Shown: piece by piece, positions 22,033 to 33,038 of the stretch
How positions within the stretch are numbered: position 1 is the first letter of the stretch
How the letters are laid out: each line of letters opens with the position of its first letter
Source: Linanthus parryae
Lineage: Eukaryota; Streptophyta; Magnoliopsida; Ericales; Polemoniaceae
Assembly (NCBI GenBank): GCA_023055425.1
Contig: JALGPY010000001.1
Location: forward strand, 108,605,057 to 108,669,056
Direction: 5' to 3'
DNA: 64,000 nucleotides
Position numbers and translations under genes: made by a program
Notes under the pieces: model-generated
The model's database searches: none
What the model saw: the letters and a program-made list of their open reading frames with translations, nothing else
What the model was told of the DNA's origin: nothing

Positions 22033-22461
22033 AAGGTGGCCCAAGGCACTTGGGAACCTAAAGCGAGTACTGAATTTGAGGCCCCCCTTTGAAGAAAAAA
22101 TGTATACATAAAAAGTTTATTTTTAGATTTATTTTTGTAATTTTAATACTTGTGTGAATATATTGGGGTTGATATTGTTTTAAATAGACTATGTTAACTT
22201 TAAATAATGTTCATTTGAACTTTTAACCTTTTTGACGAGTAAAAACTAAGTTCTTTACTAATGTGTTATCAACCAGATTAGAACCTGGGTCAAAGTTTTA
22301 AGTTAACAGCAAACTAGCAAATAATTATTCAAGTTTTTCTTTAAAACTTGTAATTAGCTTAATTGTAGCTATCTATTGAAAAAATAAAACTATAAATGAA
22401 GGTCCTCTGCCGGCCCGGGGCCTAAGGCGGCCTCGATTGCCTACCTATAGGGCCGCCCCTG
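22033..22461. mobile_element. hAT-type MITE
   Basis: It is flanked by a perfect 8-bp target duplication GGGTGTAT (22025-22032 and 22462-22469). The right end GGGCCGCCCCTG is typical of plant hAT termini; the left end AAGGTGGCCC is a decayed partner. It is 429 bp, AT-rich and without coding capacity. Confidence 0.8.
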
Positions 22462-22534
22462 GGGTGTATATCCTACCCTTCTCCGTCAGTATGGCTGCAA
22501 TTTTTTTTCCAAGCAATTGTGAGTTGGAGGAGGT

Positions 22535-22735
22535 ATCGTATAAATTGTAAAAGACACTTTCACCCCCTCAAGTTTGATACAAAGACACTATCACCTATCG
22601 TATAAATTGTAAAAGACACTTTCACCCCCTCAAGTTTGATACAAAGACACTATCACCTCTCTTGTTTGGTAAAAGACACTTTCACCCTTCTTGTTTGCTA
22701 AAAGACACTGTCACCCCCTCAATTTTGATGCAAAT
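22535..22735. repeat. Tandem AAAGACACTTTCACCCC-type repeats
   Basis: A 62-bp unit is repeated exactly from 22535 to about 22658, then decayed shorter copies follow. The AAAGACACT and CACCCC motifs are the same as those in the 5' ends of the LTRs at 19380-19480 and 60930-61030. Confidence 0.8.
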
Positions 22736-22739
22736 ACTC

Positions 22740-23828
22740 GTGTACAATGTGATTCATGTCTTAATTTGTTCCAATAGATAGTATTCTTCATTTCAATTCT
22801 GGTTGTATTAATGGTTTATATACTTATTAAAATAATTTAGTTACATTATATTTTTTAATTATATTATCGTTATCTATAAATTATAATAAATAAATAATTT
22901 GTATTAAATGAATTATCATACGAGTGTATGAAATTATTTGGAATATAATAGGGGTAGAGATTTTCGAGAAGACCTTTCCTTGCTGGGTGTCATATGACAG
23001 TTCTGTAATATTTAAGAAGTTATGTAAGGTCTAAATTAACCTAACAGTGCTTCGGGAAGCCTTCTTGCTGTGAATGACCTTATGAATTTTCAAGTTCTCT
23101 CACTCCAATTGCTTACCTCAGCATCGGAGGAGAGATTTAGGAACCAATCCCCATACCCCTTTCACGATTCTACATGCACACTCTTTAAACTGCGTCTATC
23201 ATAGTAGTATTTATCTGAACAACCACCGTCACCTGACGGAGCAATTTTTTAGTGCTCCAAAAGAACACAATGTGATGCTCTACAACTAATGAGAGATGCA
23301 ACACTTAAATAACTTGTCTGTGAGTGACACACACTACCAAGGTTTCCGATTCAAAAAAATTGATCAAACTGGTATTACCTTGTTGAAGTCGCCAAATTGA
23401 TCTCAGTGCTTTCAATGTGGAACACGTACCATGTTCACTGCATTATATCGCAAACACGTTTTCATGTTAGGGTGGAGTGATGAAACTTTCCTCTTTTACT
23501 TGTTTTCTCCCCAACAAAAGTATCGCAAACACGTTTCTTATTAGGTGAGTGCTCAATGTTTCTAAATTCATGGAACACAACAGTTGAATTAATTTATCAA
23601 AATCACGGTACTAATATTTACCAGAACGTACATATATGTCGCAGTGAGTCTGTGTCACAGTTTCCTGTCGATCAATTCATAAATGATCTACCATATTGTA
23701 AAACATCAGTTGTTATCTCTTTATCATCACGAGAACGTTCTCTCATATGACGTGTGTATTCTCTTATGTGTCACAGTTTCGTGTGGATGCCATGTTCTGC
23801 AAACTATCGCTTGGACATAATCTTGCAG
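22740..23828. other. Upstream region of the first UGT gene
   Basis: AT-rich, no ORF of note and no recognised transposon. It would contain the promoter of the UGT at 23890. Confidence 0.4.
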
Positions 23829-23835
23829 TATAAAA
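23829..23835 (+). promoter_or_regulatory. Probable TATA box of the first UGT
   Basis: TATAAAA lies 55-61 bases before the start codon, so transcription would begin near 23860 with a short leader. Confidence 0.6.
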
Positions 23836-23889
23836 TGTTGCCACCTTTCCCGGACCATATTGACAAGCCAAGAAACATAAGTAGTTGAT

Positions 23890-25311
23890 ATGGCAGGAGG
23901 TCATATCCTAGTGCTTACCTTACCGGTGCAGGGGCACATCAACCCTGCACTCCAATTCGCCAAGCGTCTCATCAAAATGGGCTTGACGGTCACCTTTGTC
24001 ACCACCTCCTCTGCCCGACGCCGCTTCTCAACCACAGATACTCTGCCCGGCTTGAAATATACCACCTTGTGCGACGATTTACATGTTCGTTCTAGACGTG
24101 GAGTGGACTACATCCACACTTACATGATGGAGCTGAGGAGCCGCGGCTCCAAAGCTCTGAAGGAAATCATAGCCATCGGCGCCGACAAAGGCCATCCAGT
24201 TACTTGTTTGGTCTACACGCACCACCTTCCTTGGGTGCACCAGGTGGCGTGTGACTGTCACATACCCGCCGCTCTCCTTTGGATTCAACCTGCCACGGTG
24301 TTGGACATCTACTACTACTATTTCAACGGTTACAATGAAGTTATTGCCAATAGTATGAATGACCCCTCATGGTCTATGAAATTACCAGACTTACCACTGT
24401 CGCTTTCTTCCCGTGACCTACCCTCATTCTTAGTCCCTCAAAGCTCAGAAACCGAACTTTTTTACAAATTCGCTCTCCCATCCTTCAAAGAGCAGCTAGA
24501 CATACTCGGCCGCGAAGCCAACCCTAAGATCCTCGTCAACACCTTCGACGCTTTAGAGCCAGATGCCCTGAAGGCCATAGAGAAATACAATATGATAGCA
24601 ATCGGTCCGCTAATCCCCTCCGCTTTCCTAAACATAGAAGATCCGACAGATACGTCATTTGGAGGAGATTTGCGCACAAAAACTAGAGACTATCTAGATT
24701 GGTTGAACTCCAAGCCCAAGTCATCCGTTATTTACGTGTCATTCGGGAGTGTGTTAGAGTTATCAAAGAATCAAATGGAAGAGATTTCCCGTGGATTACT
24801 AGAATGTCAAAGGTCATTTTTATGGGTGATTCGAGAAAAGGAAAAAGAGACGGACAAAGAAGAAGGAGAGCAAGTGAATGATCTTATGGAGTACATGGAA
24901 TTAGAGAAGCATGGGATGGTAGTGCCATGGTGTTCGCAACTAGAGGTGCTGTCACACCCTTCTGTAGGGTGTTTCTTGACACATTGTGGGTGGAATTCGA
25001 CGCTGGAGAGCCTGGCCACTGGGGTTCCAACCGTTGCATTTTCCCAGCGGAGTGACCAATCGACCAACGCGAAGCTAGTCGAAGACGTTTGGAGGACGGG
25101 AGTGAGAGTGAGGGAGAACGAAGAAGGAATAGTTGAGGGGGATGAGATCAAGAGATGCCTAGAAATGGTTATGGGTGAAGAAGGGTTTGTGAGGAGAGAA
25201 AATGCAAAGAAATGGAAAGATTTGGCTAGGAAAGCTGTGGAAGATGGTGGCTCTTCAGATGTCCATCTCAAGGCGTTTGCGGAGGAGATCCGCAATCAAA
25301 ATATTGCCTAG
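23890..25311 (+). CDS. UDP-glycosyltransferase, UGT75-type
   Basis: An intronless 473-residue protein of the GT-B fold family 1, transferring a sugar from a UDP-sugar to a small acceptor in the cytosol. Catalytic His16 lies in QGHINP. The N-terminal acceptor domain spans about 1-245. The C-terminal donor domain holds the 44-residue PSPG box at 347-390, with HCGWNS at 365-370 and the sugar-contacting Asp389-Gln390. '[20 protein letters not shown]' and 'SFGSVLELSKNQMEEI' are typical of UGT75 relatives (anthocyanin 5-O-, crocetin-type and similar enzymes). Near the end of the box it reads FSQRSDQ (Ser385, Arg387), where its paralogue at 41756 has FPQWTDQ. It also lacks one Glu present in the downstream partial copies (EYMELEK versus QYMEELEK). 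No signal peptide is seen. The acceptor cannot be deduced. The first duplication breakpoint lies at codon 286. Confidence 0.93.
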   Translation: MAGGHILVLTLPVQGHINPALQFAKRLIKMGLTVTFVTTSSARRRFSTTDTLPGLKYTTLCDDLHVRSRRGVDYIHTYMMELRSRGSKALKEIIAIGADKGHPVTCLVYTHHLPWVHQVACDCHIPAALLWIQPATVLDIYYYYFNGYNEVIANSMNDPSWSMKLPDLPLSLSSRDLPSFLVPQSSETELFYKFALPSFKEQLDILGREANPKILVNTFDALEPDALKAIEKYNMIAIGPLIPSAFLNIEDPTDTSFGGDLRTKTRDYLDWLNSKPKSSVIYVSFGSVLELSKNQMEEISRGLLECQRSFLWVIREKEKETDKEEGEQVNDLMEYMELEKHGMVVPWCSQLEVLSHPSVGCFLTHCGWNSTLESLATGVPTVAFSQRSDQSTNAKLVEDVWRTGVRVRENEEGIVEGDEIKRCLEMVMGEEGFVRRENAKKWKDLARKAVEDGGSSDVHLKAFAEEIRNQNIA

Positions 25312-26609
25312 TTTTACAATGATAGATCCATTGGGTTTAAAGGTTGTATGGCTCCTCCCTTGTCCATAGCTTAGTTATATTGGGCTTGAGCTTTTCTAAT
25401 TGTTTATGTCTTAATTGCTATTGCATACTCCCGTACATCGAAATAGGCTGATTGTAATCTCCAGTTCTAAATTAGTTGATTGGAATTCCCATTTACAAAA
25501 CTATTAGCTTTTTGAAATTGGGACAAAATTTTGGCAACGGGTTGAAGTACTACCGCCACTTAGGAACACTTAAATAGGGGGCTTCGATTGCGAGTTGGTT
25601 CTGTGTGTTGGGTTGAAGGAGGTAAAGAGAGTGGCAGTGGTGGTGTTGAGTCTTTGAGTTGGTCGAGTTGCAGGTTGTGATTGGGGTGGGTGAGTCGACT
25701 GGGAGTGTAGAGACAGAGGACGAGGCTCATGGTGACCGACAAGTTCAAAATTGGTGGTGCTGAGAGGTAAGTCCACTTTTGATGTGGTTTTGGGTCGTCG
25801 GGGCTCGTAGGAGTAGGCAAGGGAGCGACGTGAGTTTGGAAGAGAAGTCAGGGTGTAGATGAAAATCCTCCTAATACTTGTGCAAATGGGGGGTGGCAAT
25901 CCTCTAATTTTAGAACCGGAGATTCTAATTAGCCTATTTGGATATATTAGGGGTATGCAATCAACAATTAAGCTATTGTTTATATTTGGATAATATTTGT
26001 TCATCAAACTTATATCAGATTTGAAAAAGGAGAGGGAGAGCATAGTCGCAGACGATATTACGCACAAGTATGTCGGCTAATCTTTACCCTCAATTCGCGA
26101 ATGAACACGATACAACAGAAGACTACAATCGTAGAGCCAATTGGAACGGTCATTGTATACTACATAATAGAATGGATAATAGAAAATTCTATAAACTCTG
26201 AACTATTCTTTCTTCAAGGATTACCTAAAGATAAATCCGATGCTGAAAAGTAACGTAACTAATCTACATGCTATAACAATTATAAGAAAACGTAAGCAAC
26301 AAGGCGCAAAAGATTTCTACCGTGGGAAAACCTTCATTGTGTTCTCCGCCTGAGAAGGACACTAAGATAAAACCCCACCTTCTAACATCAACCAGTGCTA
26401 GACAACTATATTGCACGAAACATTTGATACAAGATAGATAACAAGCTATCAAGCATATAAGCTACTCACCACACTACCATTTGCATACCTAGTTTCTACA
26501 ATCTCTTGTGTGGCACCCTACGAGGTGGCAATACAAACCTTGCTTAAATCTAGTTGGAATGGCACACTAACTCTTCAAGCTAGCGAACCAAGGTCGATGA
26601 CACGCTTGA
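25312..26609. other. Spacer downstream of UGT in unit 1
   Basis: 3' flank of the UGT, then GT-rich and AT-rich sequence repeated in every unit. A plus-strand frame at 26040-26255 (homologues at 29776-30084 and 33607-33915 in units 2 and 3) reads hydrophobic stretches such as 'IGTVIVYYIIEWIIEN', but I do not recognise it and it has no support as a gene. Confidence 0.5.
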
Positions 26610-27078
26610 TGACACGCTTTGCCAAGCATGTCATCAAAATGGACTTGTTGATCACCTTTGCCCCTACATCCTATGCCCTACGCTGCTACTCAATCAAAAC
26701 AACTCTACCAGCTTTAAATATTCCTCCCTGCGCGACGATTTCCATGTTTGTTCCTGACGTGGAATGGACGACATCCACCCTTACGTGATGGAGCTGAGGA
26801 CCGCAACACCCCAACTCTGAAGGAAATCATAGCCACCAGTGTCGACGAAGGCGACCCGATTACTTTTTTTGGTCGAGATGCTCCACCTTGGGCGCACCAG
26901 GTGGCGCGTGACTGTCGCATACTAGCCGCTCTCCTTTGGATTCAACCTGCCACGGTGCTGGACATCTACTACTATTTACTTCCAAGGTTGCAAAGAAGTT
27001 ATTACAAACAGTAGGGATGACCCCTCATGGTCTATGAAATTACCGTATATGCCACTCCCACTCGCTGCCTTTGAAAAC
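26610..27078 (+). pseudogene. Decayed UGT 5' fragment, unit 1
   Basis: It matches codons of about 23-178 of the intact UGT at the DNA level (CATCAAAATGG, CTGAAGGAAATCATAGCCA, GCTCTCCTTTGGATTCAACC, GACCCCTCATGGTCTATGAA). Several frameshifts (reading frame changes near 26780 and 26985) and no start homologous to the gene. No donor domain follows; the sequence turns into AT-rich spacer at about 27079. Confidence 0.85.
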
Positions 27079-28384
27079 TAATTTCAAAAATTCAATTAAA
27101 GACAATTTAATCAAATTTGGATATGTTTTTACCAAAAAACTAGATTCATAATTGATACAGTATCAAATTCTAAATAAATAAACTTTTGTAGAGAAAATTA
27201 CATATGAAATTTCAAAAGATTTAATTTAGAAAAAGATATTAAGCTGCCAAAAATTCTTCTTTACTAATTAAGAAATAAAAAATCTTTAATTAATAAAATG
27301 TTTTTCATTTAATATAAATTAACATATCAACATATAGTAAAAATATGAAAAATACTCTATAAAACAAGTTCACTGTGGAAATATTGATTTATATTAATAA
27401 ATACTTCCGATTTTATATTAATTAGAAAATTAATTAAATCAGTAAAATAATATTAATAAAAAATACTTCTTAGAAGATATGTGATCGTTATCACTAAAAT
27501 ATTAATAATAAAAAAAATTAATTATTCGTAGTTAAACTCTTTCTCTTGAAAGATAAGGAAAAAGATCCTAGAAAATTAAGAACGAGGAATTCGAACTGAT
27601 TGAACTTTCAAAACAACTAGAGAGGAAGTCCAACGAGCCAGTCAGCCAACCCCGGATGCCCCTAGCAATACACGACCCTCGTAATGATTCGTTCCTAGCT
27701 GCTAGCGTCCCAGGGCAACTTAACTGCCTCTTTGATCCTCTTCTCTTTTGTAGTTGACAACTCAGTTCTTAGACTCTTAGATTGATGCTACATGAATACT
27801 CCTAGGCTTAAGAATGAAAGTGGACGCTAGGAAGAATACATTCTAATCTACAACCTGCTGCACTCGATTCATTGAAGCTTGAATTACGTGCAAGTAAAAT
27901 GTTAGCATCATATGGAATCTAAGTAAAAGAGCTCTCAGGCAATTTATGATAAACATATACAATGCATTACATAATCTGAATTTTTTGTACCAGAATTGAC
28001 AACTAACTAAAAACAGTTCGGAGTCTTAGATGGACACAATATGTATCATCATGTTTCAAGGTTCTTAGTGATGTACAAGGATAATTCATTTTTTAGATGG
28101 GGCTTAATTATATACAAATTGCTAGAGAGCATTCATATCATGTATTTCTTGATTATGTGTGTTAAGCCGGGAGCTCGCAACAATAACCAGATTATTTGTT
28201 GACTTGCTAAAAGCATTGTGACGTAACGAAGAACTGATTCACAACTGATGTTATTATGATATTGTCTCTCAAATTCACTTATGCTCTTCCCCAATTCTCT
28301 GGTGGATCGAATCTTTGTGTTAATTCGAGGTTCGAACCTCTAACATAGAAGTTGATCAACAGTAACTACTGCTAATTGTATTTA
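27079..28384. other. AT-rich spacer, unit 1
   Basis: No gene seen. It is very AT-rich to about 27550, then mixed sequence. It is repeated nearly unchanged in all units. Confidence 0.6.
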
Positions 28385-28581
28385 GGCTTAATTACTTAAT
28401 GCATACCTCCAGTATATTGAAACTAACATATTGCAACATCCAGTTCTACAATAGGCTTAATGCATCCCCCATTTGCAAGAAATCATACTTGTTGAAACTG
28501 GTAAAGTAATACATCCAAACACCATCCTAACACTATATTTTAAGAAGTGAAAATGCGTCAATAAAAATATTCATTTAATCT
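28385..28581 (+). mobile_element. Mutator-like element stub at unit 1/2 junction
   Basis: 197 bp identical or nearly so to the left end of the complete element at 39886, preceded by the same TTGTATTTA. It stops at TTCATTTAA, then TCT, then UGT sequence. Matching stubs lie at 32216-32412 and 36047-36243. Confidence 0.9.
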
Positions 28582-29149
28582 GGAGTGTGTTAGAGTTATC
28601 AAAGAATCAAATGGAAGAGATTTCCCGTGGATTACTAGAATGTCAAAGGTCATTTTTATGGGTGATTCGAGAAAAGGAAAAAGAGACGGACAAAGAAGAA
28701 GGAGAGCAAGTGAATGATCTTATGCAGTACATGGAGGAATTAGAGAAGCATGGGATGGTAGTGCCATGGTGTTCGCAACTAGAGGTGCTGTCACACCCTT
28801 CTGTAGGGTGTTTCTTGACACATTGTGGGTGGAACTCGACGCTGGAGAGCCTGGCCACTGGGGTTCCAACCGTTGCATTTTCCCAGCGGAGTGACCAAAC
28901 GACCAACGCGAAGCTAGTCGAAGACGTTTGGAGGACGGGAGTGAGAGTGAGGGAGAACGAAGAAGGAATAGTTGAGGGGGATGAGATCAAGAGATGCCTA
29001 GAAATGGTTATGGGTGAAGAAGGGTTTGTGAGGAGAGAAAATGCAAAGAATGGAAAGATTTGGCTAGGAAAGCTGTGGAAGATGGTGGCTCTTCAGATGT
29101 CCATCTCAAGGCGTTTGCGGAGGAGATCGGCAATCAAAATATTGCCTAG
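28582..29149 (+). pseudogene. Partial UGT donor domain, copy in unit 2
   Basis: Matches the intact gene from codon 286 to its stop. The PSPG box is intact in frame. One A is missing at the codon equivalent to Lys441, so the last 33 residues are replaced and the open frame (28587-29207) runs past the normal stop. The N-terminal acceptor domain and catalytic His are absent. It keeps an extra Glu codon and DQTTNAK, where the full gene has DQSTNAK. Confidence 0.9.
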
Positions 29150-30440
29150 TTTTACAATGATAGATCCATTGGGTTTAAAGGTTGTATGGCTCCTCCCTTG
29201 TCCATAGCTTAGTTATATTGGGCTTGAGCTTTTCTAATTGTTTATGTCTTAATTGCTATTGCATACTCCCGTACATCGAAATAGGCTGATTGTAATCTCC
29301 AGTTCTAAATTAGTTGATTGGAATTCCCATTTACAAAACTATTAGCTTTTTGAAATTGGGACAAAATTTTGGCAACGGGTTGAAGTACTACCGCCACTTA
29401 GGAACACTTAAATAGGGGGCTTCGATTGCGAGTTGGTTCTGTGTGTTGGGTTGAAGGAGGTAAAGAGAGTGGCAGTGGTGGTGTTGAGTCTTTGAGTTGG
29501 TCGAGTTTCAGGTTGTGATTGGGGTGGGTGAGTCGACTGGGAGTGTAGAGGCAGAGGACGAGGCTCATGGTGACCGACAAGTTCAAAATTGGTGGTGCTG
29601 AGAGGTAAGTCCACTTTTGATGTGGTTTTGGGTCGTCGGGGCTCGTAGGAGTAGGCAAGGGAGCGACGTGAGTTTGGAAGAGAAGTCAGGGTGTAGATGA
29701 AAATCCTCCTAATACTTGTGAAAATGGGGGGTGGCAATCCTCTAATTTTAGAACCGGAGATTCTAATTAGCCTATTTGGATATATTAGGGGTATGCAATC
29801 AACAATTAAGCTATTGTTTATATATATTTGTTCATCAAACTTATATCAGATTTGAAAAAGGAGAGGGAGAGCATAGTCGCAGACGATATTACGCACAAGT
29901 ATGTCGGCTAATCTTTACCCTCAATTCGCGAATGAACACGATACAACAGAAGACTACAATCGTAGAGCCAATTGGAACGGTCATTGTATACTACATAATA
30001 GAATGGATAATAGAAAATTCTATAAACTCTGAACTATTCTTTCTTCAAGGATTACCTAAAGATAAATCCGATGCTGAAAAGTAACGTAACTAATCTACAT
30101 GCTATAACAATTATAAGAAAACGTAAGCAACGAGGCGCAAAAGATTTCTACCGTGGGAAAACCTTCATTGTGTTCTCCGCCTGAGAAGGACACTAAGATA
30201 AAACCCCACCTTCTAACATCAACCAGTGCTAGACAACTATATTGCACGAAACATTTGATACAAGATAGATAACAAGCTATCAAGCATATAAGCTACTCAC
30301 CACACTACCATTTGCATACCTAGTTTCTACAATCTCTTGTGTGGCACCCTACGAGGTGGCAATACAAACCTTGCTTAAATCTAGTTGGAATGGCACACTA
30401 ACTCCTCAAGCTAGCGAACCAAGGTCGATGACACGCTTGA

Positions 30441-30909
30441 TGACACGCTTTGCCAAGCATGTCATCAAAATGGACTTGTCGATCACCTTTGCCCCTACAT
30501 TCTATGCCCTACGCTGCTACTCAATCAAAACAACTCTACCAGCTTTAAATATTCCTCCCTGCGCGACGATTTCCATGTTTGTTCCTGACGTGGAATGGAC
30601 GACATCCACCCTTACGTGATGGAGCTGAGGACCGCAACACCCCAACTCTGAAGGAAATCATAGCCACCAGTGTCGACGAAGGCGACCCGATTACTTTTTT
30701 TGGTCTAGATGCTCCACCTTGGGCGCACCAGGTGGCGCGTGACTGTCGCATACTAGCCGCTCTCCTTTGGATTCAACCTGCCACGGTGCTGGACATCTAC
30801 TACTATTTACTTCCAAGGTTGCAAAGAAGTTATTGCAAACAGTAGGGATGACCCCTCATGGTCTATGAAATTACCGTATATGCCACTCCCACTCGCTGCC
30901 TTTGAAAAC
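30441..30909 (+). pseudogene. Decayed UGT 5' fragment, unit 2
   Basis: Copy of 26610-27078 at offset 3831 with a few single-base changes (for example T to C near 30480, G to A-type changes near 30705 and 30833). Same frameshifts. Confidence 0.85.
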
Positions 30910-32303
30910 TAATTTCAAAAATTCAATTAAAGACAATTTAATCAAATTTGGATATGTTTTTACCAAAAAACTAGATTCATAATTGATACAGTATCAAATT
31001 CTAAATAAATAAACTTTTGTAGAGAAAATTACATATGAAATTTCAAAAGATTTAATTTAGAAAAAGATATTAAGCTGCCAAAAATTCTTCTTTACTAATT
31101 AAGAAATAAAAAATCTTTAATTAATAAAATGTTTTTCATTTAATATAAATTAACATATCAACATATAGTAAAAATATGAAAAATACTCTATAAAACAAGT
31201 TCACTGTGGAAATATTGATTTATATTAATAAATACTTCCGATTTTATATTAATTAGAAAATTAATTAAATCAGTAAAATAATATTAATAAAAAATACTTC
31301 TTAGAAGATATGTGATCGTTATCACTAAAATATTAATAATAAAAAAAATTAATTATTCGTAGTTAAACTCTTTCTCTTGAAAGATAAGGAAAAAGATCCT
31401 AGAAAATTAAGAACGAGGAATTCGAACTGATTGAACTTTCAAAACAACTAGAGAGGAAGTCCAACGAGCCAGTCAGCCAACCCCGGATGCCCCTAGCAAT
31501 ACACGACCCTCGTAATGATTCGTTCCTAGCTGCTAGCGTCCCAGGGCAACTTAACTGCCTCTTTGATCCTCTTCTCTTTTGTAGTTGACAACTCAGTTCT
31601 TAGACTCTTAGATTGATGCTACATGAATACTCCTAGGCTTAAGAATGAAAGTGGACGCTAGGAAGAATACATTCTAATCTACAACCTGCTGCACTCGATT
31701 CATTGAAGCTTGAATTACGTGCAAGTAAAATGTTAGCATCATATGGAATCTAAGTAAAAGAGCTCTCAGGCAATTTATGATAAACATATACAATGCATTA
31801 CATAATCTGAATTTTTTGTACCAGAATTGACAACTAACTAAAAACAGTTCGGAGTCTTAGATGGACACAATATGTATCATCATGTTTCAAGGTTCTTAGT
31901 GATGTACAAGGATAATTCATTTTTTAGATGGGGCTTAATTATATACAAATTGCTAGAGAGCATTCATATCATGTATTTCTTGATTATGTGTGTTAAGCCG
32001 GGAGCTCGCAACAATAACCAGATTATTTGTTGACTTGCTAAAAGCATTGTGACGTAACGAAGAACTGATTCACAACTGATGTTATTATGATATTGTCTCT
32101 CAAATTCACTTATGCTCTTCCCCAATTCTCTGGTGGATCGAATCTTTGTGTTAATTCGAGGTTCGAACCTCTAACATAGAAGTTGATCAACAGTAACTAC
32201 TGCTAATTGTATTTAGGCTTAATTACTTAATGCATACCTCCAGTATATTGAAACTAACATATTGCAACATCCAGTTCTACAATAGGCTTAATGCATCCCC
32301 CAT

Positions 32304-33038
32304 TTGCAAGAAATCATACTTGTTGAAACTGGTAAAGTAATACATCCAAACACCATCCTAACACTATATTTTAAGAAGGGCAAATGCGTCAATAAAAATA
32401 TTCATTTAATCTGGAGTGTGTTAGAGTTATCAAAGAATCAAATGGAAGAGATTTCCCGTGGATTACTAGAATGTCAAAGGTCATTTTTATGGGTGATTCG
32501 AGAAAAGGAAAAAGAGACGGACAAAGAAGAAGGAGAGCAAGTGAATGATCTTATGCAGTACATGGAGGAATTAGAGAAGCATGGGATGGTAGTGCCATGG
32601 TGTTCGCAACTAGAGGTGCTGTCACACCCTTCTGTAGGGTGTTTCTTGACACATTGTGGGTGGAACTCGACGCTGGAGAGCCTGGCCACTGGGGTTCCAA
32701 CCGTTGCATTTTCCCAGCGGAGTGACCAAACGACCAACGCGAAGCTAGTCGAAGACGTTTGGAGGACGGGAGTGAGAGTGAGGGAGAACGAAGAAGGAAT
32801 AGTTGAGGGGGATGAGATCAAGAGATGCCTAGAAATGGTTATGGGTGAAGAAGGGTTTGTGAGGAGAGAAAATGCAAAGAATGGAAAGATTTGGCTAGGA
32901 AAGCTGTGGAAGATGGTGGCTCTTCAGATGTCCATCTCAAGGCGTTTGCGGAGGAGATCGGCAATCAAAATATTGCCTAGTTTTACAATGATAGATCCAT
33001 TGGGTTTAAAGGTTGTATGGCTCCTCCCTTGTCCATAG
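32304..33038 (+). pseudogene. Chimeric ORF: Mutator end fused to UGT donor domain, unit 3
   Basis: A 244-residue open frame. About 38 residues are read from the Mutator-like stub, then the UGT donor domain from codon 286 with a complete PSPG box, then a shifted tail caused by the missing A at the Lys441 equivalent. It lacks the acceptor domain, so glycosyltransfer is not expected. Whether it is transcribed is unknown. Confidence 0.75.

Larger units (their letters stand above)
24746..28581 (+). repeat. Tandem array unit 1
   Basis: It runs from inside the UGT coding sequence (GGAGTGTGTTAGAG at 24746) to the junction at 28581. It contains the UGT 3' half, downstream spacer, the decayed UGT 5' fragment, an AT-rich spacer and the first 197 bp of a Mutator-like element. 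It keeps the 7-bp TTTGGATA-region insertion near 25985 that units 2 and 3 lack. Confidence 0.95.
28582..32412 (+). repeat. Tandem array unit 2 (3831 bp)
   Basis: Starts at the UGT breakpoint sequence. Nearly identical to unit 3, sharing the 7-bp deletion near 29820. It differs just before the next junction: TGAAAATGCG at about 28550, where later junctions have GGCAAATGCG. Confidence 0.95.

Noticed and set aside
24807..25295. Long minus-strand ORF opposite the first UGT (also at the array copies and opposite the second UGT)
   Set aside because: Shadow of the UGT coding sequence on the other strand.
25560..26067. Minus-strand ORFs of 86-165 codons repeated in every array unit
   Set aside because: Low-complexity Thr/Pro/Ser translation with no recognisable domain; conserved only because the units were copied recently.
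26040..26255. Possible organelle DNA insertion
   Set aside because: The composition suggested it, but I could not match it to any plastid or mitochondrial gene.
28320..28375. Possible tRNA around GAGGTTCGAACCTC
   Set aside because: Has a T-loop-like palindrome but no A-box, acceptor stem or anticodon arm at the right spacing.
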